A DNA stretch of 15,375 bases from JBKCHH01 sp046302855. GTDB taxonomy: Bacteria > Pseudomonadota > Alphaproteobacteria > Rickettsiales > UBA8987. The position numbers and the translations under genes were made by a program. Positions 4,292 through 12,336 of the stretch are shown here, piece by piece. The notes under the pieces are model-generated. The model searched no databases. It worked only from the letters and a program-made list of their open reading frames with translations, and had not been told where the DNA came from. The first letter of the stretch is position 1. Every line of letters starts with the position of its first letter. Location of the stretch: contig JBKCHH010000003.1 in the NCBI GenBank assembly GCA_046302855.1, positions 1 through 15,375 on the forward strand, written 5' to 3'.

Positions 4292-5689
4292 GTGATAAAT
4301 TTAAATTCGGTTTTAATTTCTGGGAAGGAGGTTCTGCCTATAATAGAAGGTGGCAAAGGAATTGGCGTATCTAACTGGCAAAGTAGTGGTGCCTTTGCGG
4401 CAAGCAATGCAGTTGGAACCTTTTCTGGTGTAAATGGGCAAAGGTTTGATGAAAGGGGCAATATTATCCCCGTAATTTATAAGGGTAAAACTAGAAAAGA
4501 AAAGCATGATGAGCTAGTGCAGTTAGGCATTGTAGCAGGTATTCAGCAGGCAGAAAAATCTTATGAGGCCTCAAATGGCAGGGGTAGAATCCACATGAAT
4601 ATCTTGTGGGAAATGGGTGGGGCAGAAAAGGTTCTGCAAGGAATTTTAGAAAAGGCAAGGGGCACAATTCACGGCATTACTTGCGGGGCTGGAATGCCCT
4701 ATCGTTTGGGCGAAATTGCAAGCAAATACAAGGTGTATTATTATCCTATTATCTCCTCAATGCGTGCCTTTAGAGCGCTTTGGAAAAGGGCATTTGAAAA
4801 AACAAAAGATTTGCTAGGTGGGGTGGTGTATGAAGACCCTTGGAAGGCAGGTGGGCATAATGGGCTTTCTAATTCAGAAGATCCAAAGGTGGCACAAGAC
4901 CCATATCCAAGAGTAGTTGAAGTGCGTGCCTTTATGAATGAGGTTGGTTTAAACAATGTGCCTATAATTATGGCAGGTGGCGTTTGGCATATAAAAGAGT
5001 GGGAACACTGGCTAAATAATCCAGAAATTGGTCCAATAGTTTTTCAATTTGGCACCAGACCCATTGTTACTAAAGAAAGCCCTGTAACTAATGAATGGAA
5101 GCAAAAACTTTTAACCTTAAAAGAAGGCGATGTTTACCTAAACAACTTTAGCCCAACTGGTTTTTATTCGTCCGCAGTAGAAAATAGCTTTATTAAAGAG
5201 CTAAAACAAAGGAACGAAAGGCAAATTGAATATAGTGGCACTCCAACCAATATGCATAATACTGAGCTTGCCTTTGGCAAAAGGGGTAGAAAAATATACA
5301 TCCGCCTAGAAGATAAGGAAAGGGCAGAAAAATGGCTCTTAAGCGGTTATGATGAGATAATGAAAACGCCCGATGACACGGTTATTTTTGTAGCAAAAAG
5401 CAAGGCGGATGAAATTATTTTGGATCAAATAAACTGTATGGGTTGCCTTAGCCACTGTCGTTTTAGCAACTGGAAAGATAGGGATGATTTTACCACTGGC
5501 AAAAAATCTGACCCTAGAAGTTTTTGCATTCAGAAGACTCTACAAAATATTATTAATGGCGAAGAGATTGATAATAACCTCATGTTTTCAGGCCACAATG
5601 CCTATCGCTTTGCTACAGACCCATTCTATGCCAATGGCTTTATTCCTACAGTGAAACAATTGGTGGATAGAATAGCTAGTGGTTATTAG
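4292..5689 (+). CDS. Nitronate monooxygenase-like flavin oxidoreductase with C-terminal Cys cluster
   Basis: Belongs to the FMN-dependent nitronate monooxygenase/2-nitropropane dioxygenase-like TIM-barrel group. The substrate here is unknown. Evidence includes GKGIGVSNW (residues 21-29), GITCGAGMPYRLGEIA (128-143), the AGGHNG motif with H189 at the place of the usual catalytic/flavin-site His, and IIMAGGVW (225-232) and FQFGTRP (251-257) at the phosphate-binding strands. At 465 residues it is about 100 longer than ordinary members. The extra C-terminal part contains C382, C385, C389 and C412 (CMGCLSHC then FCIQ), a possible metal or iron-sulfur site. The GTG start at 4292 is chosen because an AAGG Shine-Dalgarno-like sequence precedes it by 8 bases and the candidate promoter lies upstream. 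It is followed by murJ after 33 bp. Similar long members occur in alphaproteobacteria, as far as I recall. Confidence 0.85.
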   Translation: MINLNSVLISGKEVLPIIEGGKGIGVSNWQSSGAFAASNAVGTFSGVNGQRFDERGNIIPVIYKGKTRKEKHDELVQLGIVAGIQQAEKSYEASNGRGRIHMNILWEMGGAEKVLQGILEKARGTIHGITCGAGMPYRLGEIASKYKVYYYPIISSMRAFRALWKRAFEKTKDLLGGVVYEDPWKAGGHNGLSNSEDPKVAQDPYPRVVEVRAFMNEVGLNNVPIIMAGGVWHIKEWEHWLNNPEIGPIVFQFGTRPIVTKESPVTNEWKQKLLTLKEGDVYLNNFSPTGFYSSAVENSFIKELKQRNERQIEYSGTPTNMHNTELAFGKRGRKIYIRLEDKERAEKWLLSGYDEIMKTPDDTVIFVAKSKADEIILDQINCMGCLSHCRFSNWKDRDDFTTGKKSDPRSFCIQKTLQNIINGEEIDNNLMFSGHNAYRFATDPFYANGFIPTVKQLVDRIASGY

Positions 5690-5722
5690 GTAATAATTTC
5701 AAGTAGAAAAACTTTATAAAAG

Positions 5723-7276
5723 ATGCAAAGAATTCTTCGCCCCTTTTTTACCGTTAGCCTATGGACATTAATAAGTAGGTTGCTTGGCTATTTAAGGGAT
5801 TTTGTTATTGCCAGCAAAATGGGGGTTAGTGATTTAACCGATGTGTTTTTTTTGGCATTTCGCCTGCCTAATTTCTTCCGCCGACTGTTTGCAGAAGGGG
5901 CTTTAAACCCAGTGTTCATCCCCATGTATACCGAGCTTGCCAAAGATAAGGAGGAGGCAAAAAAGTTCGCCATAAAAATATTTTGGATAATCTGCTTTGT
6001 TCTGCTTTTAATTGTAACGGTTTTTGATATTTTTATGCCCCTAGTCTATATGGGGCTAACACCTGGAATTATTGGCACGCCTAAGTTTCAACTAGCGGTG
6101 GAGCTTACTAGAATAACCTTTCCCTATCTACTTTTTATTTGTTTATGTTCGCTAATTTCTGGAATTTTAAATTCCTATGGCAGATTTTTTGCCTTTGCCT
6201 TTGCACCTTGTATAATAAATCTTGTATTAATTTTATCGGTCTTATATTGGCCGGCTGAAACCAAGGCCCATTCACTAGCTTACGGGGTTTTACTATCTGG
6301 CATATTGCAATTTATTTTTATGATAAATGCTCTGCGTCGCTTGAAGATTTTTACTCTGCACGATTTTTTTAAGTATAAGATTTCGCTAAAAGATTCTCGA
6401 GTATCTGTATTTTTTAAAAAATTTATTCCCGCCTCCATTGCCTCTAGCGTTACCCAAATAAATTTTTTGTTCGATAATATCGTTTCTAGCTTTATTCCAC
6501 ACGGCATTACCTACCTTTATTTTGCCGATAGGATTATGCAGTTTCCCCTAGCCCTAATTGGCACAGCTCTTGGCGTTGCCTCCCTTCCCTTTGTTTCAAG
6601 ATATGTTTATAGGAACAAAAACAGCATAGTAATAAAATCACAAAACGAACTGGTGCTTTATGGCCTGCTATTTAGCATCCCTTCAATGCTGGGCTTTATA
6701 TTTTTAGGGCATGAAATTATTACCGCCCTATTTGAAAGGGGGGAATTTACCGCCGAAAATAGCTTAAATGTTTATTATGCTTTAATTTCTTTCTCTCTTG
6801 GTTTACCGGCTTATGTTTCTGTAAAAATACTCACCAACTTCTTTTTTGCCAAAGGCGATACCAAAACTCCCCTTAAAATTGCCCTAAAGGTAATTATTAT
6901 AAACTTTGTTCTAAATATTGCCTTGGTGCTTTATTTTAAACATATTAACCTTCCGCCCCACGCCGGCATTCCTTTAGCAAGTAGTATTGCTAGCTGGATA
7001 AACTTTTTGCTTATTAGGCATCACTTAAAAAAGGCAGGGCTATATGCCTTGCATAAAAGATTTTTTACTGGGCTTATAGTAATATTTTTTGCCGCCTTTG
7101 CTATGGCATTGGCACTATTTTATGGCAAGGAATATAGGTTGTTTTCATCTTTAAGCATGGATATGCTGGCAAAAATTATCATCTCTGGAATTATTTATTT
7201 TGCGGTTATATTTTCGCACGATGTATTTTCTGTGCGAAAACTTTTGCAGAGGAAGGCTCGCAAGAAAAGGGTATAG
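5723..7276 (+). CDS. murJ: Lipid II flippase MurJ
   Basis: Flips the peptidoglycan precursor lipid II across the inner membrane (MOP superfamily, 14 helices). The 517-residue, strongly hydrophobic protein is of normal length. The N-terminus has SRLLGYLRDFVIA with R19 and R25, RLPNFFRRLFAEGALNPVF with R53, and FADRIMQFPLALIG with D269/R270, matching the essential central-cavity charges of the E. coli enzyme. The C-terminus ends in a basic cytoplasmic tail (RKLLQRKARKKRV). The ATG at 5723 lies 33 bp after the flavoprotein stop with only a weak AAAAG before it, so co-transcription is likely. It converges with pdhA, whose stop is 22 bp away, with no obvious terminator between them. It shows that the organism makes peptidoglycan. 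Confidence 0.96.
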   Translation: MQRILRPFFTVSLWTLISRLLGYLRDFVIASKMGVSDLTDVFFLAFRLPNFFRRLFAEGALNPVFIPMYTELAKDKEEAKKFAIKIFWIICFVLLLIVTVFDIFMPLVYMGLTPGIIGTPKFQLAVELTRITFPYLLFICLCSLISGILNSYGRFFAFAFAPCIINLVLILSVLYWPAETKAHSLAYGVLLSGILQFIFMINALRRLKIFTLHDFFKYKISLKDSRVSVFFKKFIPASIASSVTQINFLFDNIVSSFIPHGITYLYFADRIMQFPLALIGTALGVASLPFVSRYVYRNKNSIVIKSQNELVLYGLLFSIPSMLGFIFLGHEIITALFERGEFTAENSLNVYYALISFSLGLPAYVSVKILTNFFFAKGDTKTPLKIALKVIIINFVLNIALVLYFKHINLPPHAGIPLASSIASWINFLLIRHHLKKAGLYALHKRFFTGLIVIFFAAFAMALALFYGKEYRLFSSLSMDMLAKIIISGIIYFAVIFSHDVFSVRKLLQRKARKKRV

Positions 7277-7298
7277 AATTATAAATTACTTCCCATCT

Positions 7299-8327
7299 TC
7301 AAGAATAGACATCTGTCCACAGTTCGCTTAAGTCTGGCTCAGGGGAGTTTTTAGCAAATTCTATTGCTAGTTGCATCTCTTCAATAATTTTTTCATCAAT
7401 CTTTTTTAGCTCTGCTTCACTAGCAAAACCAAGCTCATTTAACCTGTTCCTAAGCCTATCTATTGGGTCTTTACTATCTCTATAAAGTGAGACCTCTTCT
7501 TTACTTCTATATTTTGCAGGGTCGCTCATAGAATGCCCCCTATAACGATAGGTTTTCATCTCTAGCAGAACTGGCCCATTGCCAGCCCTTACAAAATCAA
7601 CCACCTCTCTACCTTTTTTAATTACCGCTTCAACATCCATACCATCCACTTCAAAGCCTTGAATACCAAAGCCCTCACCCCTTTTATACAGGTTAGTAGT
7701 GGCAGAAGACCGCTTAACAGAGGTTCCCATTGCATACTCATTGTTTTCTATAACGAAAATAACTGGCAGTTTCCATAGGGATGCCATATTGAAAGATTCA
7801 TAAACCTGCCCCTGATTAGCCGCCCCATCACCAAAATAGTTAAAGCACACATTGTTATTGCCACGATACCTATTGGCAAAGGCAAGCCCTGCACCCAAAG
7901 GAACGGAAGCCCCCACAATTCCATGTCCGCCGTAAAAATGTTTTTCTAAATCGAACATATGCATAGAGCCACCCTTGCCTTTAGAACAGCCAGAAACTCT
8001 GCCCATTAGCTCGGCATAAATAATTTTGGGATCCGTGCCAATGGCTAACATGTGCCCATGATCTCTATAGGTGGTGATTACTTGATCGCCCTCTATGGCA
8101 CATTTCTGCAAGCCTGTTACTACGGCTTCCTGCCCAATATAAAGATGGCAAAACCCGCCAATTAAGCCCATGCCATAAAGTTGCCCGGCGCGTTCTTCAA
8201 AGCGACGAATACGGGTCATGGTTTCAAATAGCTTTATATATTCTTCTTTAGAAAGATTGGCGTTTTTATTGAATTTAGGTTCAAACTTGGCTACATTGCT
8301 AACAGCCTTTTTGGAAGGAATATTCAT
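7299..8327 (-). CDS. pdhA: Pyruvate dehydrogenase E1 component subunit alpha
   Basis: The E1 alpha subunit decarboxylates pyruvate with thiamine diphosphate and pairs with E1 beta (PdhB) in the mitochondrial-type PDH complex. The 342-residue protein has the ThDP-binding motif from GDGAANQG (residues 166-173) to ENN (194-196). It also has RRFEE near residue 41, YRDHGH (87-92), SMHMFD (121-126) and the conserved loop YRYRGHSMSDPAKYRS (260-275) found in the mitochondrial enzyme. The length is normal. The ATG at 8327 follows a candidate TATAAT box by about 25 bp, with no Shine-Dalgarno. pdhB is not adjacent, although alphaproteobacteria usually keep pdhA and pdhB together. It is divergent from the esterase gene and convergent with murJ. 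Confidence 0.96.
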   Translation of the reverse strand: MNIPSKKAVSNVAKFEPKFNKNANLSKEEYIKLFETMTRIRRFEERAGQLYGMGLIGGFCHLYIGQEAVVTGLQKCAIEGDQVITTYRDHGHMLAIGTDPKIIYAELMGRVSGCSKGKGGSMHMFDLEKHFYGGHGIVGASVPLGAGLAFANRYRGNNNVCFNYFGDGAANQGQVYESFNMASLWKLPVIFVIENNEYAMGTSVKRSSATTNLYKRGEGFGIQGFEVDGMDVEAVIKKGREVVDFVRAGNGPVLLEMKTYRYRGHSMSDPAKYRSKEEVSLYRDSKDPIDRLRNRLNELGFASEAELKKIDEKIIEEMQLAIEFAKNSPEPDLSELWTDVYS

Positions 8328-8352
8328 TAAAAAAATATCTAGTTATATAAAA

Positions 8353-8358
8353 ATTATA
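8353..8358 (-). promoter_or_regulatory. Candidate -10 box of pdhA
   Basis: A perfect TATAAT on the minus strand (bases 8358-8353) would start transcription near 8346, about 19 nt before the pdhA ATG. No good -35 hexamer is found 16-18 bp upstream, so the assignment rests on the -10 and its position. Confidence 0.4.
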
Positions 8359-8392
8359 CAACCAGAAATATATAAGAAAAGCATCTTTTTTA

Positions 8393-8420
8393 TTGCTCCG
8401 CACAATTATTTAGCTATACA
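8393..8420 (+). promoter_or_regulatory. Candidate near-leaderless promoter of the esterase unit
   Basis: TTGCTC (8393-8398) and TATACA (8415-8420) are separated by 16 bp. The predicted start falls at about 8427, on the A of the ATG at 8428, which would make a leaderless mRNA. That agrees with the absence of a Shine-Dalgarno. An alternative -10 (TATAAG, 8371-8376) has no good partner. Confidence 0.3.
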
Positions 8421-8427
8421 AACCATT

Positions 8428-9057
8428 ATGGAAAAAATTTACGGCAATACTAAAAATCCCAAATATATAATGTTGCTACTGCACGGCTACGGTAGCAATG
8501 CCGATGATTTAATTTCCCTTGCCCCTGAATTTACTTTAGAAGATACCATTTTCATTGCCCCCAACGCTCCGCACAGGTGCGAGCAGGCATTTTGGAGTAG
8601 TGATTCTTATCAATGGTTTAGTTTGGTTGATTATGACTTAAGGCGGATTTTAAAAGAGGTTGATGAGGCGATGGATAGCTTATCAAAGCTAGTAGCAAGT
8701 TTACTAAAAAAATACAACCTATCCTATTCCAAATTAATTATGAGTGGCTTTTCGCAAGGGGCTATGATGAGCCTTCATTTCGCACTAAATTGTGATGAAG
8801 AGATTTTAGGGGTAGTTGCCTATTCGGGCAGGCTTTTAACCAATGTTACAAAAGCTACTAACATCACCAACAACTTTGCCTTAATTCATGGCAAAGATGA
8901 TAAGGTGGTGCCTTTTAAATGTTTGCAAGAGGCGGAACATGGCTTAAAAGAAATTGGAAAAAAAGCAAAAACTCTTGCCATAAACAATTTACCTCATAGT
9001 ATAAATGCAGAAGGTATAGATTTTTCTAATAAATTCTTAAAACAAATAACCAAATGA
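8428..9057 (+). CDS. Alpha/beta-hydrolase, phospholipase/carboxylesterase family (YpfH-like)
   Basis: A 209-residue serine esterase of the phospholipase/carboxylesterase family, probably cytoplasmic. The natural substrate is unknown. It shows the oxyanion-hole motif LLLHGYGSNADD (residues 16-27), the nucleophile elbow GFSQG with S109, an acidic residue in GKDDKVVP (D157 or D158) and H190 in NLPHS, a complete catalytic triad. The length matches the family. The frame stays open upstream to 8218, but that extension lies inside pdhA on the other strand and does not look like the family, so the ATG at 8428 is taken. Its TGA overlaps the ATG of the next gene (ATGA), indicating coupling with the cyclophilin. 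Confidence 0.88.
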   Translation: MEKIYGNTKNPKYIMLLLHGYGSNADDLISLAPEFTLEDTIFIAPNAPHRCEQAFWSSDSYQWFSLVDYDLRRILKEVDEAMDSLSKLVASLLKKYNLSYSKLIMSGFSQGAMMSLHFALNCDEEILGVVAYSGRLLTNVTKATNITNNFALIHGKDDKVVPFKCLQEAEHGLKEIGKKAKTLAINNLPHSINAEGIDFSNKFLKQITK

Positions 9058-9656
9058 CTATAACAAAATTTTTAACCCTAACCCTTTTTAGTGTAATTAT
9101 TATGTTCTCATTTAAAAAATATATCCATGCGGAAGGTAGTAAAGCAGACCCTAAGCAGGTGCAAAAGAAAGAAGATTTAGAAAATACTTTAGTGTTGGAG
9201 CTTGAAAATGGCAAGGTGGAGATAAAACTCTTTCCAGATGTTGCCCCAAACCATGTAAAACGCATAAAACAGCTTGTGAAAAGTGGCTTTTATGATGGCG
9301 TTGTGTTCCATCGTGTTATAGCTGGTTTTATGGCACAAACTGGTGATCCAACTGGCACTGGTATGGGTGGCAGTGGTAAAAAAATTGATGCGGAATTTTC
9401 AGATATTTCTCACAAAAGGGGCATAGTTTCCATGGCAAGAACAGCTGACCCTAACAGTGCTGATTCTCAGTTTTTCATCTGTTTGGCTGATAGCGTATTT
9501 TTAGATGGCAAATATACAGTAATTGGCAAGGTAACCAAGGGTATGGATCTGGTTGATAAGATAAAAAAGGGTGATAGGGAGAGTGGCAAGGTTTTAAACC
9601 CCTCTAAAATAGTTTCCTTAAAAATAAAGAAAGATTTAGCTACAGCTAAAAAATAG
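9054..9656 (+). CDS. Exported cyclophilin-type peptidyl-prolyl cis-trans isomerase
   Basis: Catalyses proline isomerisation and helps proteins fold, probably in the periplasm. The first 26 residues (MTITK, then a hydrophobic run to about residue 20, then KKYIHA before EG) form a signal peptide, possibly cleaved after A26. The mature part is a cyclophilin: VFHRVIAGFMAQTGDP (residues 84-99) with R87, F92 and Q95, GGSGKKIDAEF (105-115), ADSQFFICL (136-144) and LDGKYTVIGKV (150-160). The usual human-type Trp is Leu, as in many bacterial members. The 200-residue length fits. It starts inside the esterase stop codon and is followed after one base by a 33-codon frame. PpiA and PpiB style names would both be guesses. 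Confidence 0.92.
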   Translation: MTITKFLTLTLFSVIIMFSFKKYIHAEGSKADPKQVQKKEDLENTLVLELENGKVEIKLFPDVAPNHVKRIKQLVKSGFYDGVVFHRVIAGFMAQTGDPTGTGMGGSGKKIDAEFSDISHKRGIVSMARTADPNSADSQFFICLADSVFLDGKYTVIGKVTKGMDLVDKIKKGDRESGKVLNPSKIVSLKIKKDLATAKK

Positions 9657-9657
9657 C

Positions 9658-9759
9658 ATGGAGTTTATTTTTAACCTGTTCGAAAACATTAGTATTTACT
9701 GGTTAGTGGTTGTTTTTATCGGCATTTTACTTGCCTTTATTTTTAGCAGAGATTTGTAG
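9658..9759 (+). CDS. 33-residue single-helix membrane peptide downstream of the cyclophilin
   Basis: A 33-codon frame from ATG (9658) to TAG (9757-9759) that begins only one base after the cyclophilin stop. The peptide has an amphipathic start (MEFIFNLFENISIYW), a hydrophobic helix (about residues 14-29, rich in Val, Phe, Ile and Leu) and a short SRDL end. It fills almost exactly the gap before the convergent panC stop at 9767. I recognise no family. Its position suggests translation by coupling with the cyclophilin, perhaps as a small partner of a membrane complex. The alternative is a chance open frame in AT-rich 3' sequence. The two short membrane peptides of this window have equal length but no clear sequence similarity beyond hydrophobicity. 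Confidence 0.5.
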   Translation: MEFIFNLFENISIYWLVVVFIGILLAFIFSRDL

Positions 9760-9766
9760 GATAATT

Positions 9767-10576
9767 TTACAACCCCATATTATCGATAAGTCTGGTTTTG
9801 TTTAAAAAACCGGCGAAAAATATGCGGGCTTTTTTTATATCTTCTTTATTAGATACTAGCGAAAAATCTTCCTCATTTCTTATTTCAAAATAGTCTATTT
9901 TATTAAAACCTAACGTAATTAGCCTTTGTTTTTCTTTGTTCAAAAGAGAAATATCTTTACGCACCCTAACCATACTATTATATATTTCCCCAGCTAGCTT
10001 CTTTTCTGCATTAGATAGATATTGATTTCTAGAAGACATTGCCAAGCCATTTTCTTCCCTAACAATAGGGCAGGTGATTATTTCTACGCCCAAATCTAAA
10101 TCCTTAACCATTTTTTTTATTAATACTAACTGCTGAAAATCCTTTTCACCAAAATATGCCCTTACTGGCCTTATTTGATTAAAAAGTTTTAACACAACCG
10201 TTAAAACCCCATTAAAATGGTTAGGGCGAAAAACATCGCACAGAACTCCTCTAGCAAAATTTTGCACCCTAACTATACTATCAAACCCATCATTATAGAC
10301 ATCACTAACCGTTGGTGAATAAAGATAATGCACGCCTAGTTCTTTTAAGATTTTTTCATCTTCTTTGGCAGTTTTTGGATAGTTACTAAAATCTTCATTA
10401 GCGCCAAACTGTAATGGATTTACGAATATTGAAACTACTACCTTGCTATTTTCTTTTAAAGCTCTCTCCACCAAAGATGCATGCCCCTTATGCAATGCCC
10501 CCATGGTTGGAACTAAAGCAACATTTACCCCATTTAATTCTTGTAGTAATGATTTTTTGCTTTTAATTATCTGCAT
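9767..10576 (-). CDS. panC: Pantothenate synthetase
   Basis: Joins D-pantoate and beta-alanine using ATP, forming pantothenate for coenzyme A. The 269-residue protein carries PTMGALHKGH (residues 23-32, the HIGH-like ATP motif), FVNPLQFGANEDFSNYP (51-67), FRPNHFNGV (116-124), YFGEKDFQQ (141-149) and GLAMSSRN (177-184), all in family order. The length is slightly below the usual 280. panB and panD are not in the window. The ATG at 10576 faces the zapE start across only 20 bp. A TATAAG lies on the minus strand at 10591-10586, so the mRNA would be almost leaderless. No Shine-Dalgarno is seen. The stop lies 7 bp from the stop of the convergent small peptide gene. Confidence 0.95.
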   Translation of the reverse strand: MQIIKSKKSLLQELNGVNVALVPTMGALHKGHASLVERALKENSKVVVSIFVNPLQFGANEDFSNYPKTAKEDEKILKELGVHYLYSPTVSDVYNDGFDSIVRVQNFARGVLCDVFRPNHFNGVLTVVLKLFNQIRPVRAYFGEKDFQQLVLIKKMVKDLDLGVEIITCPIVREENGLAMSSRNQYLSNAEKKLAGEIYNSMVRVRKDISLLNKEKQRLITLGFNKIDYFEIRNEEDFSLVSNKEDIKKARIFFAGFLNKTRLIDNMGL

Positions 10577-10596
10577 TATTTCAAACTTATATTATT

Positions 10597-11694
10597 GTGA
10601 CGCACTTTTCGCTAGTTTCTGCTTATAAAGATTATATCGCAAAAAACAATCTACTAGAAGACGAAAATCAAAAGCAAATTATTACCCTGCTAGACGAATT
10701 TTCTAAAACTATTCTGCAGAATAATAAAAGAAATTTCATAACAAGGCTTTTTAAAAAAGAAACTAAACAAGGCTTTTATATTTACGGCGGGGTGGGTAGA
10801 GGAAAATCACTAATAATGAAACTTTTTCTGAATGAATTTGAGCAAAAGCACAAAGAGGTAAAAACCTCCTACCAGCATTTTAACCAGTTTATGCGTATGG
10901 TGCATAAGGAAATAAACTCCATTAAAACTGGCTCTACGGAAGATAAACTAACCCTCGTTGCCAAAAAAATTTCTGCCAAAATTCAGCTCCTTTGTTTTGA
11001 TGAATTTCAAATAAATGATATTGCCGATGCGATGATAATCTCAAGGCTTTTCCAAGCCCTGTTTGAGCTAGGTTTATTTGTAATTACCACCTCTAACATT
11101 GCCCCCAATAACCTTTATAGTGAAGGCTTGCAAAGGGAAAGATTCTTACCCTTTATAAAAATAATTGAGGAAAAAATGACCGTGGTTTGTTTGGATGGGG
11201 AAATTGACTATCGGCTACTTTCTTCGTTAATCCATTCCTTTGATTGTAGGGAAAGGTATTTTGTAGCAGATAGCAAAACAGGGGCGAATTTTATAAAATC
11301 CCTATTTTTTGAAAAAATTAACTTCGCCAAAACCAATAATTATAATTTAGATGTAGATGGCAGAAAGGTGCAGTTCACAGATGTTTTTGAACATACCATT
11401 CTAGTTGAATATGAAAATCTGTTTAAAAAACCCTTGGCAGCTAATGATTATATAAGTTTTTGCAAAGAATTTAAAAATATCTTCTTATATCACTTACCCA
11501 AATTAACCGATGAAAATTCAGATGAGATAAAAAGGCTTATTCTGTTTATAGACCAAGCCTATGAGCATAAAAACAACCTATATATTTCTGCCGAAAGTGA
11601 ATTTGAAAAGCTATATTCTGGCAAGAAAAACTCTTTTGAGTTTAAAAGAGCGGTTTCTAGGGTTAAGGAGCTTTGCTATGGTAAGGTAAATTAA
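10597..11694 (+). CDS. zapE: Cell division protein ZapE / AFG1-like ATPase
   Basis: An AAA+-type ATPase of the AFG1/LACE1 family. In E. coli, ZapE associates with the division ring, and the mitochondrial homologue handles membrane proteins. The 365-residue protein has Walker A GGVGRGKS (residues 64-71), Walker B LLCFDEFQ (131-138), sensor-like TTSN (164-167) and the family's LQRERFLPFI (178-187). The N-terminal part, SLVSAYKDYIAKNNLLEDENQ, matches the usual family start, which supports the GTG at 10597 despite the lack of a Shine-Dalgarno. Divergent panC begins only 20 bp away. Its TAA overlaps the stop of convergent thiE by 4 bp (11691-11694). Confidence 0.92.
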   Translation: MTHFSLVSAYKDYIAKNNLLEDENQKQIITLLDEFSKTILQNNKRNFITRLFKKETKQGFYIYGGVGRGKSLIMKLFLNEFEQKHKEVKTSYQHFNQFMRMVHKEINSIKTGSTEDKLTLVAKKISAKIQLLCFDEFQINDIADAMIISRLFQALFELGLFVITTSNIAPNNLYSEGLQRERFLPFIKIIEEKMTVVCLDGEIDYRLLSSLIHSFDCRERYFVADSKTGANFIKSLFFEKINFAKTNNYNLDVDGRKVQFTDVFEHTILVEYENLFKKPLAANDYISFCKEFKNIFLYHLPKLTDENSDEIKRLILFIDQAYEHKNNLYISAESEFEKLYSGKKNSFEFKRAVSRVKELCYGKVN

Positions 11695-12332
11695 TTCACC
11701 AAACTATATAATTCTTTTAAAGTCTCCTGTTCATTTTTGCTAAACCAGATGGCGCTTAAAATGGCAATATGATTAACTGGCAGGTTTTTAAACACGGAAA
11801 TATTTTCCCTATTTATACCGCCAATTACTACTAGATTTGCCCTTGGATGAATATGTCTAAACTCATCTATTAGGCTTATGTTTGCCCTATATGCCACCTG
11901 TTTAGAGGTGGTGGGGAAAAAGCCCCCCAAGGCAACATAATCTGCCCCATCTTTTAAGGCTAGGGAGGCCCTTTCAATAGAATTATAACAGCTTACCCCT
12001 AAAATCTTATTCTGAATAGCCCTTCTGGCATCACTAACTTGCCCATCAAATTCGCCAATATGCAATCCCTTTACTAAGCCACTTAAAGCAATATTATCAT
12101 TCAAAATTACCTTTACATCTTTTGGAATGGCAAGGGTTTTTATTTTCTCTAACACCTTTATAATTTCAGCGTCACTGGCACGCACCCCTGCCTTATTTTT
12201 CATTCGCAACTGAAAATATTTTATATAGCCAGTGGCTAGTAATTTTTCTAATTTTTTGAAAAAATTAAACTCGTCTAGTTCCTTATAGGTAATGAAGTTG
12301 GGGGAAATTAAATAGATGTGTTTTTTAGGCAT
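11691..12332 (-). CDS. thiE: Thiamine-phosphate synthase-like protein
   Basis: Couples HMP-PP with thiazole phosphate to make thiamine phosphate (TIM barrel). With the ATG at 12332 the protein has 213 residues, the family's usual length. Motifs are QLRMK (41-45), ILNDN (76-80), LHIGEFDG (90-97), GVSCYN (112-117), YVALGGFFPTTSK (132-144), VVIGGIN (168-174) and a closing ILSAIW. The Gln of the common HxGQxD motif is Glu here. The frame also opens from a TTG at 12362, overlapping the upstream gene, but that start has no proper ribosome site and adds a non-family extension. The ATG is 4 bp after the stop of the acyltransferase gene, so the two are co-transcribed. No other thi genes are nearby. 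ThiE rather than the TenI branch is likely but not certain. Confidence 0.85.
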   Translation of the reverse strand: MPKKHIYLISPNFITYKELDEFNFFKKLEKLLATGYIKYFQLRMKNKAGVRASDAEIIKVLEKIKTLAIPKDVKVILNDNIALSGLVKGLHIGEFDGQVSDARRAIQNKILGVSCYNSIERASLALKDGADYVALGGFFPTTSKQVAYRANISLIDEFRHIHPRANLVVIGGINRENISVFKNLPVNHIAILSAIWFSKNEQETLKELYSLVN

Positions 12333-12336
12333 ATGA

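Noticed and set aside
8218..8427. In-frame upstream extension of the esterase gene (70 more residues)
   Set aside because: It runs antisense through the start of pdhA, has no resemblance to the family's N-terminus, and the ATG at 8428 gives the normal length.
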